64,000 nucleotides of DNA from Leptospira selangorensis (GCF_004769405.1 NZ_RQES01000005.1:372001-436000); one strand, 5' to 3'. Shown: positions 8,071-17,926, counted from the first letter of the stretch. The notes: a model not told the origin generated them from the sequence alone. A program made the numbers and translations.

Positions 8071-9365
8071 TCTTCACCTATCCTCTCAATATGAGCGCCT
8101 AGAGATCTAAGTCTAGTATCTATGTCTTGGAATCCTCTGTCTATCTGTACGATATTATGGATAGAGCTTGTACCTTCTGCGCAAAGCGCCGCGATGATCA
8201 TTGCCATTCCGGCTCTGATATCTGGACTTGCTACTTTTTGTCCATAAAGACGATTCGGTCCGATAACGATTGCTCTATGCGGATCACAGAGTATGATTTG
8301 AGCGCCCATCGAGATTATATTATCTACGAAGAACAATCTAGATTCGAACATTTTTTCGTGAATTAGAACTGTTCCTTTACATTGTGTAGCAGTAACTAAC
8401 GCAACTGAAGTCATATCCGCTGGAAAACCAGGCCAAGGAGAATCGTCTATTTTTGGAGTGGCTCCATGGTAGTCCGGAATGATTTCCATTTTTTGGTCAG
8501 AAGGAACCAAGATGCCTCCATCTTGAGGGCGAACTTCTATCCCTAAGCGAGAATATACCATGCGGATCATCCGGATATCTTCCAGTTCCACATCTCCGAT
8601 AAAAATTTCTCCACCGGTGACTGCGGCTAGGCTGATAAAACTTCCGATCTCTAAATAATCGGATCCGATCCTATGTGGTTTTTCAGGAGTTTTTAAGGAG
8701 CTTACACCTTCAATAGTAAGGATATTAGAACCGATCCCTGAAATTTTTGCTCCAGCAGAAACTAAAAATTTACAAAGCCTTTGCACATGCGGTTCGCTAG
8801 CCGCATGACGTAAGATGGTAACACCTTCTGAAAGTACTGCCGCCATGACTGCGTTTTCTGTAGCAGTCACGGAAGCCTCATCCATGAGAAGGTCCGTGCC
8901 CCGGAGTCTATCACCTTTGATTTCGTAACCGTCTGGAAATACTTCTATCTGAGCTCCGAGTGCTTGGAGTGCGAGAAGATGAGTATCCATTCTTCTGCGG
9001 CCGATCTTGTCTCCACCCGGTCTTGGTAAAAATACTCTTCCTGTTTTCGCGAGAATAGGACCTGCAAGTGTGACAGCTCCTCTGATCTTGGAACATAGTT
9101 CTGCGGGAAGATCAGATTTTAGTTCTCCATTATTACGAAATAAAAACGTACCTTCTCCCTTATCCTCTACTTCCATTCCTAAATGGCGTAGAACGTCCAT
9201 GAGCATTAGAACGTCCGAGATCTGGGGAATATTTTCGATAATCACTTCGCCGGGAACTAAACAAACAGCGCCTAAAATAGGTAAGGCCTCGTTTTTATTC
9301 CCTTGGGGCATTACAGTTCCGTGAAGAGGATTTTTACCGACAATTTTAAAATATGGAGAGCTCAT
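8067..9365 (-). CDS. murA: UDP-N-acetylglucosamine 1-carboxyvinyltransferase, Asp-type (fosfomycin-insensitive form)
   Basis: A 432-residue MurA that transfers enolpyruvate from phosphoenolpyruvate to UDP-GlcNAc, the first committed step of peptidoglycan precursor synthesis in the cytoplasm. The N-terminal GNKNEALP motif, the RPGGxxIGxRxxDxHL active-site loop and the C-terminal [12 protein letters not shown] block are all present. In the loop the residue that is Cys115 in E. coli is Asp119 here (codon GAC on the minus strand, 9009-9011). Known Cys-to-Asp MurAs (Mycobacterium, Chlamydia) are active but not alkylated by fosfomycin. Length is normal. It is first in a coupled set with the ferredoxin, SpoIID and peptidase genes, and is divergent from lnt. 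Confidence 0.95.
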   Translation of the reverse strand: MSSPYFKIVGKNPLHGTVMPQGNKNEALPILGAVCLVPGEVIIENIPQISDVLMLMDVLRHLGMEVEDKGEGTFLFRNNGELKSDLPAELCSKIRGAVTLAGPILAKTGRVFLPRPGGDKIGRRRMDTHLLALQALGAQIEVFPDGYEIKGDRLRGTDLLMDEASVTATENAVMAAVLSEGVTILRHAASEPHVQRLCKFLVSAGAKISGIGSNILTIEGVSSLKTPEKPHRIGSDYLEIGSFISLAAVTGGEIFIGDVELEDIRMIRMVYSRLGIEVRPQDGGILVPSDQKMEIIPDYHGATPKIDDSPWPGFPADMTSVALVTATQCKGTVLIHEKMFESRLFFVDNIISMGAQIILCDPHRAIVIGPNRLYGQKVASPDIRAGMAMIIAALCAEGTSSIHNIVQIDRGFQDIDTRLRSLGAHIERIGEE

Positions 9366-9478
9366 GATTCGACCAGTGTTATTGGTATACTCATGCCTCC
9401 TTCTCCTACGGCAAGCACTTCACTAAGACCTAAATAGATTGACTCAAAAGGTTTTTTTTCCGATCAACGTTGGTACCC

Positions 9479-11260
9479 ATGGATTCTTTTTTACATCGTT
9501 TTAGAGAGTTTCAAAAAACACTGTTTTTCGACTTCTTCTGTTTTCTTTGGCTGGGGACTTTTGCATTCTTAGCCTTCGCTCCTTTTTATCTCAGCCATTT
9601 AGTTTGGATCGCACCTTTCGGTCTGTTTTGGATCACTCATAAATATTCCGGAAGATATTGGAGATTGGTCGGATACGGTTTCCTATTTGGCGTATTCTTC
9701 TATGCGATCGCATTCCATTGGATCCATCATATGGCAATGGTCTTCGGGAATTTCCCTTGGCCTCTCGCATTTATCATTCTTCTTTTAGCAGGAGTTTTGT
9801 TCGGAGCAAAATTCCCCATCTTCTTAGTTTCTTACTCTTTTCTTTCTAGAAGAGCAGGTAAACATAGCGTTTGGGTAGCTGGAGTCTGCGGAATGGCTGC
9901 CGATATGATCGGTTACCAATTATTTCCTTGGTATTGGGGAAATTTGGCAGCGGGAAATATTATACTCGCTCAAACCGTGGAGATCACGGGAGTTTACGGA
10001 CTTTCATTCTTAGTATTCGTAATTTCTTATACACTCTTCGAAACAAATCTGTTACATCTTCCTGAGATCTTAAGATCCAAAGATAAAAGATCTCATTTTA
10101 TAAAATTCTGGTCCTTACCAATTGCGTTACTTCTTCTTTTTGTGATTGTTGGTTCTACTCTATATCTCAAATGGAAAAATGTAACTCCAACTAAAACATT
10201 AGAAGTTCTCGTAGTCCAACCGGACGCTCCTATGAGTATTCGAGATGAAAGAGGAAGATCTCCTAGAGAAGTAATCGAAGACCTAATGGGTAGAATGGAC
10301 AAGATGGTGGAGAATGCCGTCCAAAGAGCCGGTAAAAATCCGGACCTCATCGTTCTACCGGAAGCGGGGATCCCTTATTTTTCCGCGAACCGAGAACTGT
10401 TGAAGATCAGAATGGGAGATCGTATCTATTGGCCTAGATTCGATTCCTTAATGGTTTCTTTTGCGAATAGATATAAAGCTACAGTATTCTTTAATGAAAT
10501 AGATGCGGCGTATAAAACCAAAAGTTCTGGAAGAGAATATCTCAGATATTTTAATAATAACGTAGTATATGATCCGAATGGAGTGAGAAGGCAAGCTTAC
10601 CAAAAACAATATTTGGTAATGTTCGGAGAAACAATGCCTTTTGAGTTCATGTATGATCTGAGCCCCCAAACTGGAAGGTTCGATCCGGGTGAATCTTTCG
10701 ATCTTCTACATTATTATTCTGATATTCCAAAAGAAAATCCTCAGACTGTTTTACCGGTTACTTGGGAAAAAACAGAAGGTTTAGATGCGGAATTTGTAAG
10801 AAATTATTATTCTCCGACTCATACGGAGTTAAAAGACGAAGGCCTATTTCTTCCTTTGATCTGTTATGAAGTGATTGTTCCGGAGTTTGTTAGAAAGTTT
10901 AAGGACTCAGGAAATCCTCAATTCATCGCAAATCTTACAAATGATAAATGGTATGGGACCACTACTGAAAGTGACCAACATTTCGAGTTAGGAAGATTGA
11001 GAGCGATTGAATGGAGAAGATGGCTGGTTCGTTCTACTAACTCGGGTATCTCAGGTTACGTGGATCATTTAGGAAATTTTATAGAAGGTAAGTCCACCTC
11101 TCTTATGAAAGCGGAAACCAGTTGGCAACAGATCCAGGTGATCGATTCTCCTCCTGGTTTTTATATTCTATATGGAAACCTGATCCCTTGGATCATGATC
11201 GTTCTGACCGCGATATATTACGGAAATCTATTGCTTCGTAATAAAAAGTCAGAAGTTTAA
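9479..11260 (+). CDS. lnt: Apolipoprotein N-acyltransferase
   Basis: A 593-residue inner-membrane enzyme that adds the third acyl chain to the N-terminal Cys of lipoproteins. The first ~230 residues contain about six to eight hydrophobic segments. The nitrilase-like periplasmic domain carries the triad Glu ~295 (LPEAG), Lys ~376 ([11 protein letters not shown]) and Cys ~462 (LICYE), with one more membrane segment at the C terminus. It is ~80 residues longer than E. coli Lnt, mostly from an insertion between the Lys and Cys motifs (about 405-455). I chose the ATG at 9479 over an in-frame TTG nine bases upstream; neither has a strong ribosome-binding site. Spirochaetes rely heavily on lipoproteins. 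Confidence 0.92.
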   Translation: MDSFLHRFREFQKTLFFDFFCFLWLGTFAFLAFAPFYLSHLVWIAPFGLFWITHKYSGRYWRLVGYGFLFGVFFYAIAFHWIHHMAMVFGNFPWPLAFIILLLAGVLFGAKFPIFLVSYSFLSRRAGKHSVWVAGVCGMAADMIGYQLFPWYWGNLAAGNIILAQTVEITGVYGLSFLVFVISYTLFETNLLHLPEILRSKDKRSHFIKFWSLPIALLLLFVIVGSTLYLKWKNVTPTKTLEVLVVQPDAPMSIRDERGRSPREVIEDLMGRMDKMVENAVQRAGKNPDLIVLPEAGIPYFSANRELLKIRMGDRIYWPRFDSLMVSFANRYKATVFFNEIDAAYKTKSSGREYLRYFNNNVVYDPNGVRRQAYQKQYLVMFGETMPFEFMYDLSPQTGRFDPGESFDLLHYYSDIPKENPQTVLPVTWEKTEGLDAEFVRNYYSPTHTELKDEGLFLPLICYEVIVPEFVRKFKDSGNPQFIANLTNDKWYGTTTESDQHFELGRLRAIEWRRWLVRSTNSGISGYVDHLGNFIEGKSTSLMKAETSWQQIQVIDSPPGFYILYGNLIPWIMIVLTAIYYGNLLLRNKKSEV

Positions 11261-11276
11261 GTCGCAAATTTGGGGC

Positions 11277-12437
11277 CTAAGGATTGATCAGATAATAGGA
11301 AAAAATCCCCCGGAAGTTTTTATCTTTCGGGAGATTTCCTTCCGGAACTTGGGCGCATTCCAATTTAGAATCGGTTATATAATAAAGCTGATAAGGTTTC
11401 GTAAAAAATAATCGCACAAAGAATCTAAGTACTGCGGATATATTAGAAAGAACATAGATCTGTCCCACGGTATGTTTTCGAGATACAGTTAAACTGCAGG
11501 AACCACTTTCATCTAAATAAAACTTTTCTTTGATCGGTAAATGATAACCTGAAAAAGGTTCCGTTTCCGATTCTAAAACTTCCGACTTCAAAACTTTTGC
11601 GGAGAATAACATTTTTCCCGAAGGATCCAATGCACTTACTGTCCGGACCTCTTCTCCCGGAAAGTTTTCGTTTCCGATAAAACCGCCTGCAAATAATCTT
11701 TCTCCCGCACTATTGATGGAGCGGTATAATTCCCAACGCCTGCTATATTTATACACTTCATAGTTGGTAAGAAGATGTTCCATTCCACCTCTTCCATTCA
11801 GCTCCATTCTATTACCGTTCAATACCAAATATCCTTTTGCAGGAACGGAAGAGAATGCCATGTCCGCTTGTACAAAACTATCTTTTTCAGGTAGATGTAT
11901 CTTTCCTCCGGAAAGAGAAACTGCTTTGGACCAACCGGTTTTATAACTGATAACAAGTTCGGCAGTGTCGGTGATCATTTTTATCTCCGGGCCGCCTTCT
12001 CCTTTATAAACAGAACTATCATAAATTTCTAATTCTAGATTTCCGCTCTCTGCTTTGAGTTCGTCTTTAGAATATTCTCTGGTGGAAAATTGGGTTCCAT
12101 TCTCTTTGTCGTAAACGACTAAGCTTACTCCGCAGTTTTTTGTGCCTGGACCTAGATTACTTATGATGAATGTTGCGAAGATCCAGGTTTTATCATCCGT
12201 ATAAGAATAATTCCAGGCCTGGAAATAACCTTCTTGGGCATAGGGATGAAATCCCATTTCGTGTTTGTTTGTTTTTCTGGCCTGGATCTTTGTTTCGTCT
12301 GCTGATAATTTCCATTCTCCTAAAGCGCAAAATATTAGGGAGAAGACCAAAATGGATTTGGAAAGAATAGATTTAGATCGTTTAAAAGAACAATCGTTCG
12401 CCGAAGGATTTTCGGATGAGAAAAACATGGGGATCAA
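11277..12437 (-). CDS. Exported protein with lipocalin/CrtC (AttH)-like features
   Basis: A 386-residue protein with a long N-terminal region ending in a signal-like stretch (about 28-42, ILVFSLIFCALGEW). The body is beta-rich with W-N-Y-S-Y at ~58 and NGNRMELNGRGGMEHLLTNY in the middle. It also has repeated aromatic-flanked strands, reminiscent of the double-lipocalin fold of hydroxyneurosporene hydratase/AttH-type proteins. This resemblance is only by eye, and no catalytic residues can be named. It faces lnt convergently with a 16-base gap. The start could also be the ATG three codons later. Likely periplasmic; ligand unknown. Confidence 0.45.
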   Translation of the reverse strand: MIPMFFSSENPSANDCSFKRSKSILSKSILVFSLIFCALGEWKLSADETKIQARKTNKHEMGFHPYAQEGYFQAWNYSYTDDKTWIFATFIISNLGPGTKNCGVSLVVYDKENGTQFSTREYSKDELKAESGNLELEIYDSSVYKGEGGPEIKMITDTAELVISYKTGWSKAVSLSGGKIHLPEKDSFVQADMAFSSVPAKGYLVLNGNRMELNGRGGMEHLLTNYEVYKYSRRWELYRSINSAGERLFAGGFIGNENFPGEEVRTVSALDPSGKMLFSAKVLKSEVLESETEPFSGYHLPIKEKFYLDESGSCSLTVSRKHTVGQIYVLSNISAVLRFFVRLFFTKPYQLYYITDSKLECAQVPEGNLPKDKNFRGIFSYYLINP

Positions 12438-12479
12438 TTCCTAACCCTGGTTTTAATCTCCGGCAAGCAATTTTTGAAC

Positions 12480-12914
12480 TTAACTACAATCAGAATCTAT
12501 TTTATCCTCTTCCGATCTGGATGCCGGTACACAGGAGGATTCGAAAATATCACTTAAGCATCTGATCTCATAAGAAGGATGATCCTTCACACCTTTTGCT
12601 TTCATTTCGTCCCTTTCCATTCTGATCCCGTCTACGTGGATCCAAGAGTCCGACTCCGATTTTCCGTCGGTTTCTATCCGGGCATAGATCAGATATTCAT
12701 AATCTCCGAACTTCTTCATAAAAATTTTGGAATATCTAAAATCTGTTCTTACTAATTTTCTTCGGAAGTAACGCAGTTCGTTAGATTGAGAACCTTGGAG
12801 AGAATCATAGAACCTATTTACGGAATGTATAATTCCTAAAAAACCCAATTGATCCGTTTTTAATTTCATCCAACCGAAATGTTCCTCTACATCTTTGTTT
12901 TTTCTAACCTTCAT
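12480..12914 (-). CDS. Hypothetical protein
   Basis: A 144-residue, charged protein without a signal peptide, membrane segment or recognised motif. A strong ribosome-binding site (GGAGG, 7 bases before the ATG on the minus strand) supports the start. Its C terminus holds three Cys, of which two are close to the end (RCLSDIFESSC and DSDCS). It lies upstream of the lipocalin-like gene on the same strand with a ~40-base gap and may be cotranscribed with it. No function is suggested. Confidence 0.6.
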   Translation of the reverse strand: MKVRKNKDVEEHFGWMKLKTDQLGFLGIIHSVNRFYDSLQGSQSNELRYFRRKLVRTDFRYSKIFMKKFGDYEYLIYARIETDGKSESDSWIHVDGIRMERDEMKAKGVKDHPSYEIRCLSDIFESSCVPASRSEEDKIDSDCS

Positions 12915-13198
12915 AAAAATCCTCCGGGAAAACGGGTTTTAGCTGAAGGAAATGGCTGAAAAAAATTTAGAGTTTTGGAAAAAAATGGGACCCAAGAGAT
13001 AAACTTAGCTTTCTCACATGGGACCTTTGAATCGAACTTCAGGAGTTTTTATGCGGAGCATTTTAAATTCGAATGGGTTCTGGTCCGGAATTTTTCCTTT
13101 TTGGATCATTTTTTTTCCGTTTCAAACCAATTCTTAATAAAAAAAATCCAAGGAAAATCCCACTGCAACAACTACCTCTTTAAGGAAAGAGAAACACA

Positions 13199-13732
13199 TT
13201 GGGATCCTTGGACACGATATACAGACGGGAAAGAGATAGAATCCTAGCATGGGTTCGTTCCAGGGTTGCGGATCCGGAAGAAGCGGAAGATCTTCTTCAG
13301 GAATCTTTTTTAACCGCTGTAACTGAACTGGATTCCGCTGGGTCTATTGAATATCTTCTAGCTTATGTGTATGCGGTTCTTCGCAATAAAGTCGGGGACT
13401 GGTACAGATTTAAAAAAGCGGGGAAGTATTCTAACACTCGTTTAGAGCAGGAGTTTTTCTTAGAGGATGCAATCCCTGATAAAGCAGCAGGACCTGAAAA
13501 GGAATTTTACAGAAGTCTTGTGCTCCAGGAATTAGCGATCGCTATCGAAGAGCTCCCTGAAGAACAAAGATCCGCGTTTGTTGAAAACGTGTTCGAAGGA
13601 AAATCCTTCAGAGAAATTTCGGAAGCAACCGGAATTCCAGAAGGAACTCTCTCGGCACGAAAATCTTACGCTAAGGATTTTTTAGCAAAACGTTTGAAGG
13701 ACCTCAAGGTTTTCTTTCTGGAAGAGTTTTGA
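13199..13732 (+). CDS. ECF-type RNA polymerase sigma factor
   Basis: A 177-residue sigma-70 family protein. Region 2 spans about residues 7-75 (ADPEEAEDLLQESFLTAV and a YVYAVLRNKVGDWYR helix). Region 4 spans about 115-165, with the helix-turn-helix FREISEATGIPEGTLSARKSYA. The start is a TTG at 13199, preceded by AAGGAAAGAG at a suitable distance. The next gene, 16 bases downstream, encodes a small membrane protein with a His cluster, in the place where an anti-sigma factor is usually found. A 284-base stretch before the gene has no convincing ORF and may hold its promoter. Confidence 0.9.
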   Translation: MGSLDTIYRRERDRILAWVRSRVADPEEAEDLLQESFLTAVTELDSAGSIEYLLAYVYAVLRNKVGDWYRFKKAGKYSNTRLEQEFFLEDAIPDKAAGPEKEFYRSLVLQELAIAIEELPEEQRSAFVENVFEGKSFREISEATGIPEGTLSARKSYAKDFLAKRLKDLKVFFLEEF

Positions 13733-13748
13733 GTTTTGGAGGAAAACC

Positions 13749-14081
13749 ATGCACGGTTCGGACGAGTTTAGACATAGATTAGGGAAATTTTTTCTGATCA
13801 TATTCTTTATGCCGTTGTTCTTTTTCGGTTTGGCTTATGCGGTTTGTCAACTTTGGAACTGGCTGCTTCCTGATATTTTCGGGATCAAGCAAATCAGTTA
13901 CTGGCAAGCTTTAGGTTTGTTCGTTCTTTCACATATTTTGTTTAAAGGCGGACACTGGTTTGGTCATGGTCATCACCACGGTCATAGAGAAAGAGCACAT
14001 TGGAAACGTAGAATGAAAGAGAAGATGAGACACAAACTTCAGCAGAAGTTAGATCAAATCGATCGCGAATTAAGGGAGTAA
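13749..14081 (+). CDS. Small two-helix membrane protein with His-rich segment
   Basis: A 110-residue protein with a good ribosome-binding site (TTGGAGG six bases before ATG). Two hydrophobic helices lie at about 14-36 and 48-63. A His-rich run GHWFGHGHHHGHRERAHW follows at ~68-85, then a basic amphipathic tail ending in a probable coiled coil (KLQQKLDQIDREL). The His cluster is a plausible Zn/Ni/Cu/Co-binding site. It sits directly after the ECF sigma gene, so it could be an anti-sigma or metal-sensing partner, but it lacks a recognisable anti-sigma domain. The role is inferred from position. Confidence 0.65.
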   Translation: MHGSDEFRHRLGKFFLIIFFMPLFFFGLAYAVCQLWNWLLPDIFGIKQISYWQALGLFVLSHILFKGGHWFGHGHHHGHRERAHWKRRMKEKMRHKLQQKLDQIDRELRE

Positions 14082-14085
14082 AATT

Positions 14086-14445
14086 ATGTTTATGGAAGTA
14101 AATCATATCGGTATCACCTCCCGTGATCCGGAAGTAAGCGCGAATTTTTATCGTGAAATTTTCGGTCTCCCCCAAGAGGAGGAGACCGAAAAGGCTGCGA
14201 AAGTTCTTGGCATCGGAAAATCGAATATAGCGATTTACGGAGAGAAGAATGATCCTGCTTCTCCCGTATTCGGATCTGGATGTGATTTTGCTATTAAAGT
14301 AGATGCGAAAAGTTTCCATGAGATCGAACAAAGATTATTCTCTCAAAGATTAGAATACGGTGTTCGTAAATCTTCTAAGACACTTTTTCTGAATTTTCAA
14401 GATCCGGATGGTTATCTGGTTGAATTGATGTGCGAAGAGGACTAA
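14086..14445 (+). CDS. VOC (glyoxalase/bleomycin-resistance superfamily) protein
   Basis: A 119-residue single VOC module. It opens with MEVNHIGITSRDPEVSANFYREIFGL (His7 in a metal-ligand position) and ends with FQDPDGYLVELM (Glu in the second ligand position), the standard beta-alpha-beta-beta-beta signature. Members are metal-dependent isomerases, dioxygenases or resistance proteins; substrate cannot be read from sequence. It lies four bases after the His-rich membrane protein and is probably in the sigma-factor operon. Start may be ATG at 14086 or two codons later. Confidence 0.8.
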   Translation: MFMEVNHIGITSRDPEVSANFYREIFGLPQEEETEKAAKVLGIGKSNIAIYGEKNDPASPVFGSGCDFAIKVDAKSFHEIEQRLFSQRLEYGVRKSSKTLFLNFQDPDGYLVELMCEED

Positions 14446-14520
14446 ACCCTAATCTTCCTAGGACGGGTTTATTCCTTGGGTACCAAACCTTTCCCCATAA
14501 GTGGTAAATAAGAACAGAAT

Positions 14521-15156
14521 TTGAATCTCAAGATAGAGATTGCCAAAAAAGGCCGAGCAAAAAATGTACTCTTTACCCACATGGAAACGGAATTACTGGG
14601 CCTGTTCTGGACAGAAAAGATCAAGCTCAGCCAGTACACTATCCAAACCGTAAAGGATCTAAGCGATTCACAGCTGGATCATACCGACGCGTTGGGCGAA
14701 ACAATTCGAAGATATCTGAATTCCATAGTCGCTTCCGACTTTTTATTCCGTCTTTCCCTTCCAGTTTCCTTAGGAATCAGTTCTATTCTTCCTATTCCGA
14801 GACAAACAGAGTCCGAGGTCGAAAAAGACTTGGTCAAAGTAAGAGACCTTTTCGGTTCTCCGGCTCTTCCCAGCAATTTAAAAGATGTAATCGTTAGCTC
14901 CGCAGAAGGTCTGTATTTCGAAGGATGTAATCCTTCTCTTCTTCCCACCTTAGAACGCTGGAAAAAGATACTTTTACGTATAGAAAAGTCCATCGTGGGT
15001 TTGGATGGAAAAGATCCTTTAAAATATCGTTATTTTTCAGTCCTTGGGATTGTTTCCCTTCCGGTTGCTATTAATTACTTCTCCACCCAAAACCTATACT
15101 ACCTCCGAAGCGGAATCTTGAAAATAAAGGAGAATCCTTCTTTCCCGAAGTCCTAA
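14521..15156 (+). CDS. Hypothetical protein
   Basis: A 211-residue protein of unknown family, read from a TTG at 14521. An alternative ATG at 14581 would remove 20 residues; neither has a clear ribosome-binding site. No signal peptide. There is a mildly hydrophobic segment at about 77-92 (FLFRLSLPVSLGISSIL) and another at ~175-190 (VLGIVSLPVAINYF), too polar for confident membrane calls. The gene lies between the VOC gene and icd. No motif is recognised. Confidence 0.5.
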   Translation: MNLKIEIAKKGRAKNVLFTHMETELLGLFWTEKIKLSQYTIQTVKDLSDSQLDHTDALGETIRRYLNSIVASDFLFRLSLPVSLGISSILPIPRQTESEVEKDLVKVRDLFGSPALPSNLKDVIVSSAEGLYFEGCNPSLLPTLERWKKILLRIEKSIVGLDGKDPLKYRYFSVLGIVSLPVAINYFSTQNLYYLRSGILKIKENPSFPKS

Positions 15157-15224
15157 GTCCTTAGAAGATGGAAAAACCTAAGGTTTAAACCTACAATCCA
15201 TCTGACATTCTAAGGAGAATTCCA

Positions 15225-16421
15225 ATGGCTAAAATTAAGGTGAAAACTCCTCTCGTCGAACTCGACGGGGACGAGATGACACGTATAATTTGGAAAGAAA
15301 TTAAGGATCGTTTCATTCATCCTTATCTTGATATAGAATTAGATTATTATGATCTAGGCGTAGAATATCGTGACAAAACCGACGATAAGGTTACTGTAGA
15401 TTCCGCTAATGCTATTTTAAAATACGGTGTCGGCGTTAAGTGCGCTACCATCACTCCGAACCAAGACCGAGTTGTAGAATACAAACTCAAAAAAGAATGG
15501 AAGTCTCCTAACGGGACCATTCGTTCCATTTTGGACGGAACCGTTTTCCGTAAGCCGATCATCGTAAATAATATTCCTTCCGGAGTTAGATCCTGGGAAA
15601 AACCGATCGTTGTTGGTCGTCACGCATTCGGTGACCTTTACAAAGACACTGAGCTTTATATTCCAGAAGCTGGAAAAGTAGAGATCGTTTTCACAACTAA
15701 AGACGGGAAAGAAAAAGAAAGAGTTACCATTAACGATTTCGACGGACCTGGTGTTGTGATGGGACAGTTCAACTTGGACAAGTCCATTTATAGCTTCGCA
15801 GAAGCTTGTTTCAACTATGCGATCTCTGAAAAGATCAACGTATGGTTTGCGACTAAAGATACTATTTCTAAAAAATACCATGCTCGTTTCCGTGCGATCT
15901 TCGACGAAGTTTCCACTAAAAGAGCTGCAGAACTAAAAGCTGCAGGAATCGAATACTGGTACTACTTAATCGATGACGCTGTTGCTCAGATCGTTAAGAA
16001 CCCGGGCGGAATGCTTTGGGCTCTAATGAACTATGATGGAGACGTGATGTCCGATATGGTGGCTTCCGGATTCGGATCATTAGGACTAATGACTTCTGTT
16101 CTTGTTTCTCCGGACGGAAAATTCGAATACGAAGCGGCTCACGGAACTGTGACTCGTCACTACCGTCAGTATCAAAAAGGAGAAACCACTTCTACCAACT
16201 CTGTAGCTTCTATCTTCGCATGGACCGGAGCTTTGGCTAAGAGGGGGGAATTGGATGGAACTCCTGACGTGGTTGCTTTCGCTCAAAAATTGGAGAAGGC
16301 GGTAATCGACACTATCCAAGCGGGAGAGATGACCAAGGACTTAGTCCTACTTACCACAACCAAAGGCCCGAAACAATTGGATACCTTCCAGTTTATGGAG
16401 GCTATCCAAAAACGCCTTTAG
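15225..16421 (+). CDS. icd: NADP-dependent isocitrate dehydrogenase, eukaryote-type (subfamily II)
   Basis: A 398-residue homodimeric-type isocitrate dehydrogenase that converts isocitrate to 2-oxoglutarate in the TCA cycle. It has the subfamily II start ([14 protein letters not shown]), the substrate-loop [19 protein letters not shown], and the metal/NADP region [25 protein letters not shown] with [10 protein letters not shown] and the [11 protein letters not shown] cofactor loop. Length and motifs match mitochondrial/cytosolic NADP-IDHs and not the E. coli type. A strong ribosome-binding site (TAAGGAG) precedes ATG. A monocistronic gene is likely, with a small exported protein downstream. 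Confidence 0.95.
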   Translation: MAKIKVKTPLVELDGDEMTRIIWKEIKDRFIHPYLDIELDYYDLGVEYRDKTDDKVTVDSANAILKYGVGVKCATITPNQDRVVEYKLKKEWKSPNGTIRSILDGTVFRKPIIVNNIPSGVRSWEKPIVVGRHAFGDLYKDTELYIPEAGKVEIVFTTKDGKEKERVTINDFDGPGVVMGQFNLDKSIYSFAEACFNYAISEKINVWFATKDTISKKYHARFRAIFDEVSTKRAAELKAAGIEYWYYLIDDAVAQIVKNPGGMLWALMNYDGDVMSDMVASGFGSLGLMTSVLVSPDGKFEYEAAHGTVTRHYRQYQKGETTSTNSVASIFAWTGALAKRGELDGTPDVVAFAQKLEKAVIDTIQAGEMTKDLVLLTTTKGPKQLDTFQFMEAIQKRL

Positions 16422-16443
16422 TCTAAGATTGGAATTTCTATCC

Positions 16444-17076
16444 GTGAAATTTAAGGACACAAACAGAAGAGGGAGCCATTTACGGCTCCTTCTTTTTTTG
16501 TTTTTGATCACACCGATTTTTGGTCAAAAACTCAGCCTACCTAAGGACCCAACTCTTCCGAACGAACCAAGTTTGGATGCGAGAGGGGACGCTTCTACTT
16601 CTTCCAATTCTTCGAGTAACCAAAACTCCGGTCCGAATGTTAAGGCATTCTTTTGTGATGGCAGAACGATCACCGGAACTTGGAAAGCCGCACCTAAAGA
16701 ATTCTCATTCAAACATACGAGAGAGAATGTACAATATTCTAAAACCTTAAAGTTGGAAGAAGTATCTAGGATCCTTCTCAAGGCCTGGAAACTAGTACAA
16801 GGAAAACCGAATTCCCAAGGGGTTCCTTATAAAGCAGAACCTTGGGAGATCCATTATAAGACCAAAAACGGAGAGACTTTCGAAAGAATAGGCGAACTTA
16901 AAAAAGATTTCGGGGAACTTAAGATCCAAAACGAATTGGGAGAAGCGAATTTGTTCTTCTATTGGATCGACCTATTATTCGAAAACAAAACTTGGTTTTC
17001 TAAATTGCCAAAGATAGAAGGCGATATCAGAAGAGAATGTCATCCGGACGTGATTGTCGGGATCGAGTTTCTCTAA
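16444..17076 (+). CDS. Exported hypothetical protein
   Basis: A protein of about 210 residues with a signal peptide (LRLLLFLFLITPIFG, cleavage near FGQ). A Ser/Asn-rich linker (about 45-65) precedes an ~140-residue beta-rich domain with FFCDGRTITGTWKA and REC near the C terminus. The GTG at 16444 is taken because a GGA lies ten bases upstream and it directly precedes the basic signal region; a TTG at 16429 is an alternative. Starts 22 bases after icd. No family recognised; probably periplasmic. Confidence 0.55.
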   Translation: MKFKDTNRRGSHLRLLLFLFLITPIFGQKLSLPKDPTLPNEPSLDARGDASTSSNSSSNQNSGPNVKAFFCDGRTITGTWKAAPKEFSFKHTRENVQYSKTLKLEEVSRILLKAWKLVQGKPNSQGVPYKAEPWEIHYKTKNGETFERIGELKKDFGELKIQNELGEANLFFYWIDLLFENKTWFSKLPKIEGDIRRECHPDVIVGIEFL

Positions 17077-17080
17077 TCGT

Positions 17081-17926
17081 TTATTTCAAAAAATTACAGA
17101 TCTCTTGCATATCGTACGGTTTAGAAAATAATTCCACACCACTTGGGATCTTGTCCCGAGTAAAAGAAGATTCTTCTGCCGCAGAAGTAATCCCTAATCT
17201 TATTTGAGAAAATGTTGGGTTCTTTTGAACGATACTACAGAGTTCATTCCCATTCATTCCAGGCATGTACATATCAGTAAAGATCGCTTGGAAATCCTGA
17301 GGATTTTCTTCCAAAATTTGGAGTGCATGTTTTCCGGAAATTGCGGTTTGGACTTCTGCACCTTTTGATTCCAATAATCTTCTGAATAATACTAGGTTTA
17401 GTTCGGAATCATCTATAATGAGCACTTTCCTTTTTGCTAAACTAGGGTTCTTTTGAGAAGGTTCCTTTTTCTCTTTTATTAGATCTTTTATGATCTCCTC
17501 TATCGTGGATTGAAAAGAACTCAACTCTTGGGTTTTTTCTATAAAACCGTCTGCTCCCGCGTTATGAGCGATCATCCTATTTTCTTCCGTAAAATCAGAG
17601 GTAACGAATATGATCCTAGCTCCGGATGATGCGAATTTTTCCTTCTTAGTTTTACTTCTGATCTCCCTGCAAAGATCAAAGCCTGTTCCACCTTCTAAAT
17701 GGATCCCCAAAGTGATTAGATCGAATTTGTTCTCTCTGGCAAGTTGCGCTGCTTCTTCCATAAGAGATACTTTTTTAACCTCGAATAAGGATGAGGAGAA
17801 CTCGGAGGAGATAATTTCAAGTATGACCTTGCTCGTATCTACGATTAATATTTTAAACTTTTCAGAAGGCAAACCGGCACCCTCTTTTAGGTCGCCTTGG
17901 TATGGTATTTCCTGGTTTGCGTTCAT
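17081..17926 (-). CDS. Response regulator with two receiver domains (first one degenerate)
   Basis: A 281-residue protein made of two receiver domains and no output domain. REC1 (about 25-145) has only one of the usual acidic pair (IVDTS), and Gly74 stands where the phospho-acceptor Asp should be (DLITLGIHLEGG). REC2 (about 165-281) is intact: IIDDS at 170-174, acceptor Asp218 in FTDMYMPGMNG, and Lys269 in FSKPYD. A pseudo-receiver fused to a working one suggests a phosphate sink, adaptor or scaffold in a phosphorelay. No kinase is adjacent, though a hybrid kinase lies ~10.6 kb away. It converges with the previous gene. Confidence 0.85.
   Translation of the reverse strand: MNANQEIPYQGDLKEGAGLPSEKFKILIVDTSKVILEIISSEFSSSLFEVKKVSLMEEAAQLARENKFDLITLGIHLEGGTGFDLCREIRSKTKKEKFASSGARIIFVTSDFTEENRMIAHNAGADGFIEKTQELSSFQSTIEEIIKDLIKEKKEPSQKNPSLAKRKVLIIDDSELNLVLFRRLLESKGAEVQTAISGKHALQILEENPQDFQAIFTDMYMPGMNGNELCSIVQKNPTFSQIRLGITSAAEESSFTRDKIPSGVELFSKPYDMQEICNFLK

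Noticed and set aside
12975..13247. 90-codon ORF before the sigma factor
   Set aside because: Overlaps the sigma gene in another frame, no ribosome-binding site, and composition is random.
15417..15881. 154-codon ORF opposite icd
   Set aside because: Antisense shadow of a strongly conserved gene; not conserved in pattern and lacks signals.
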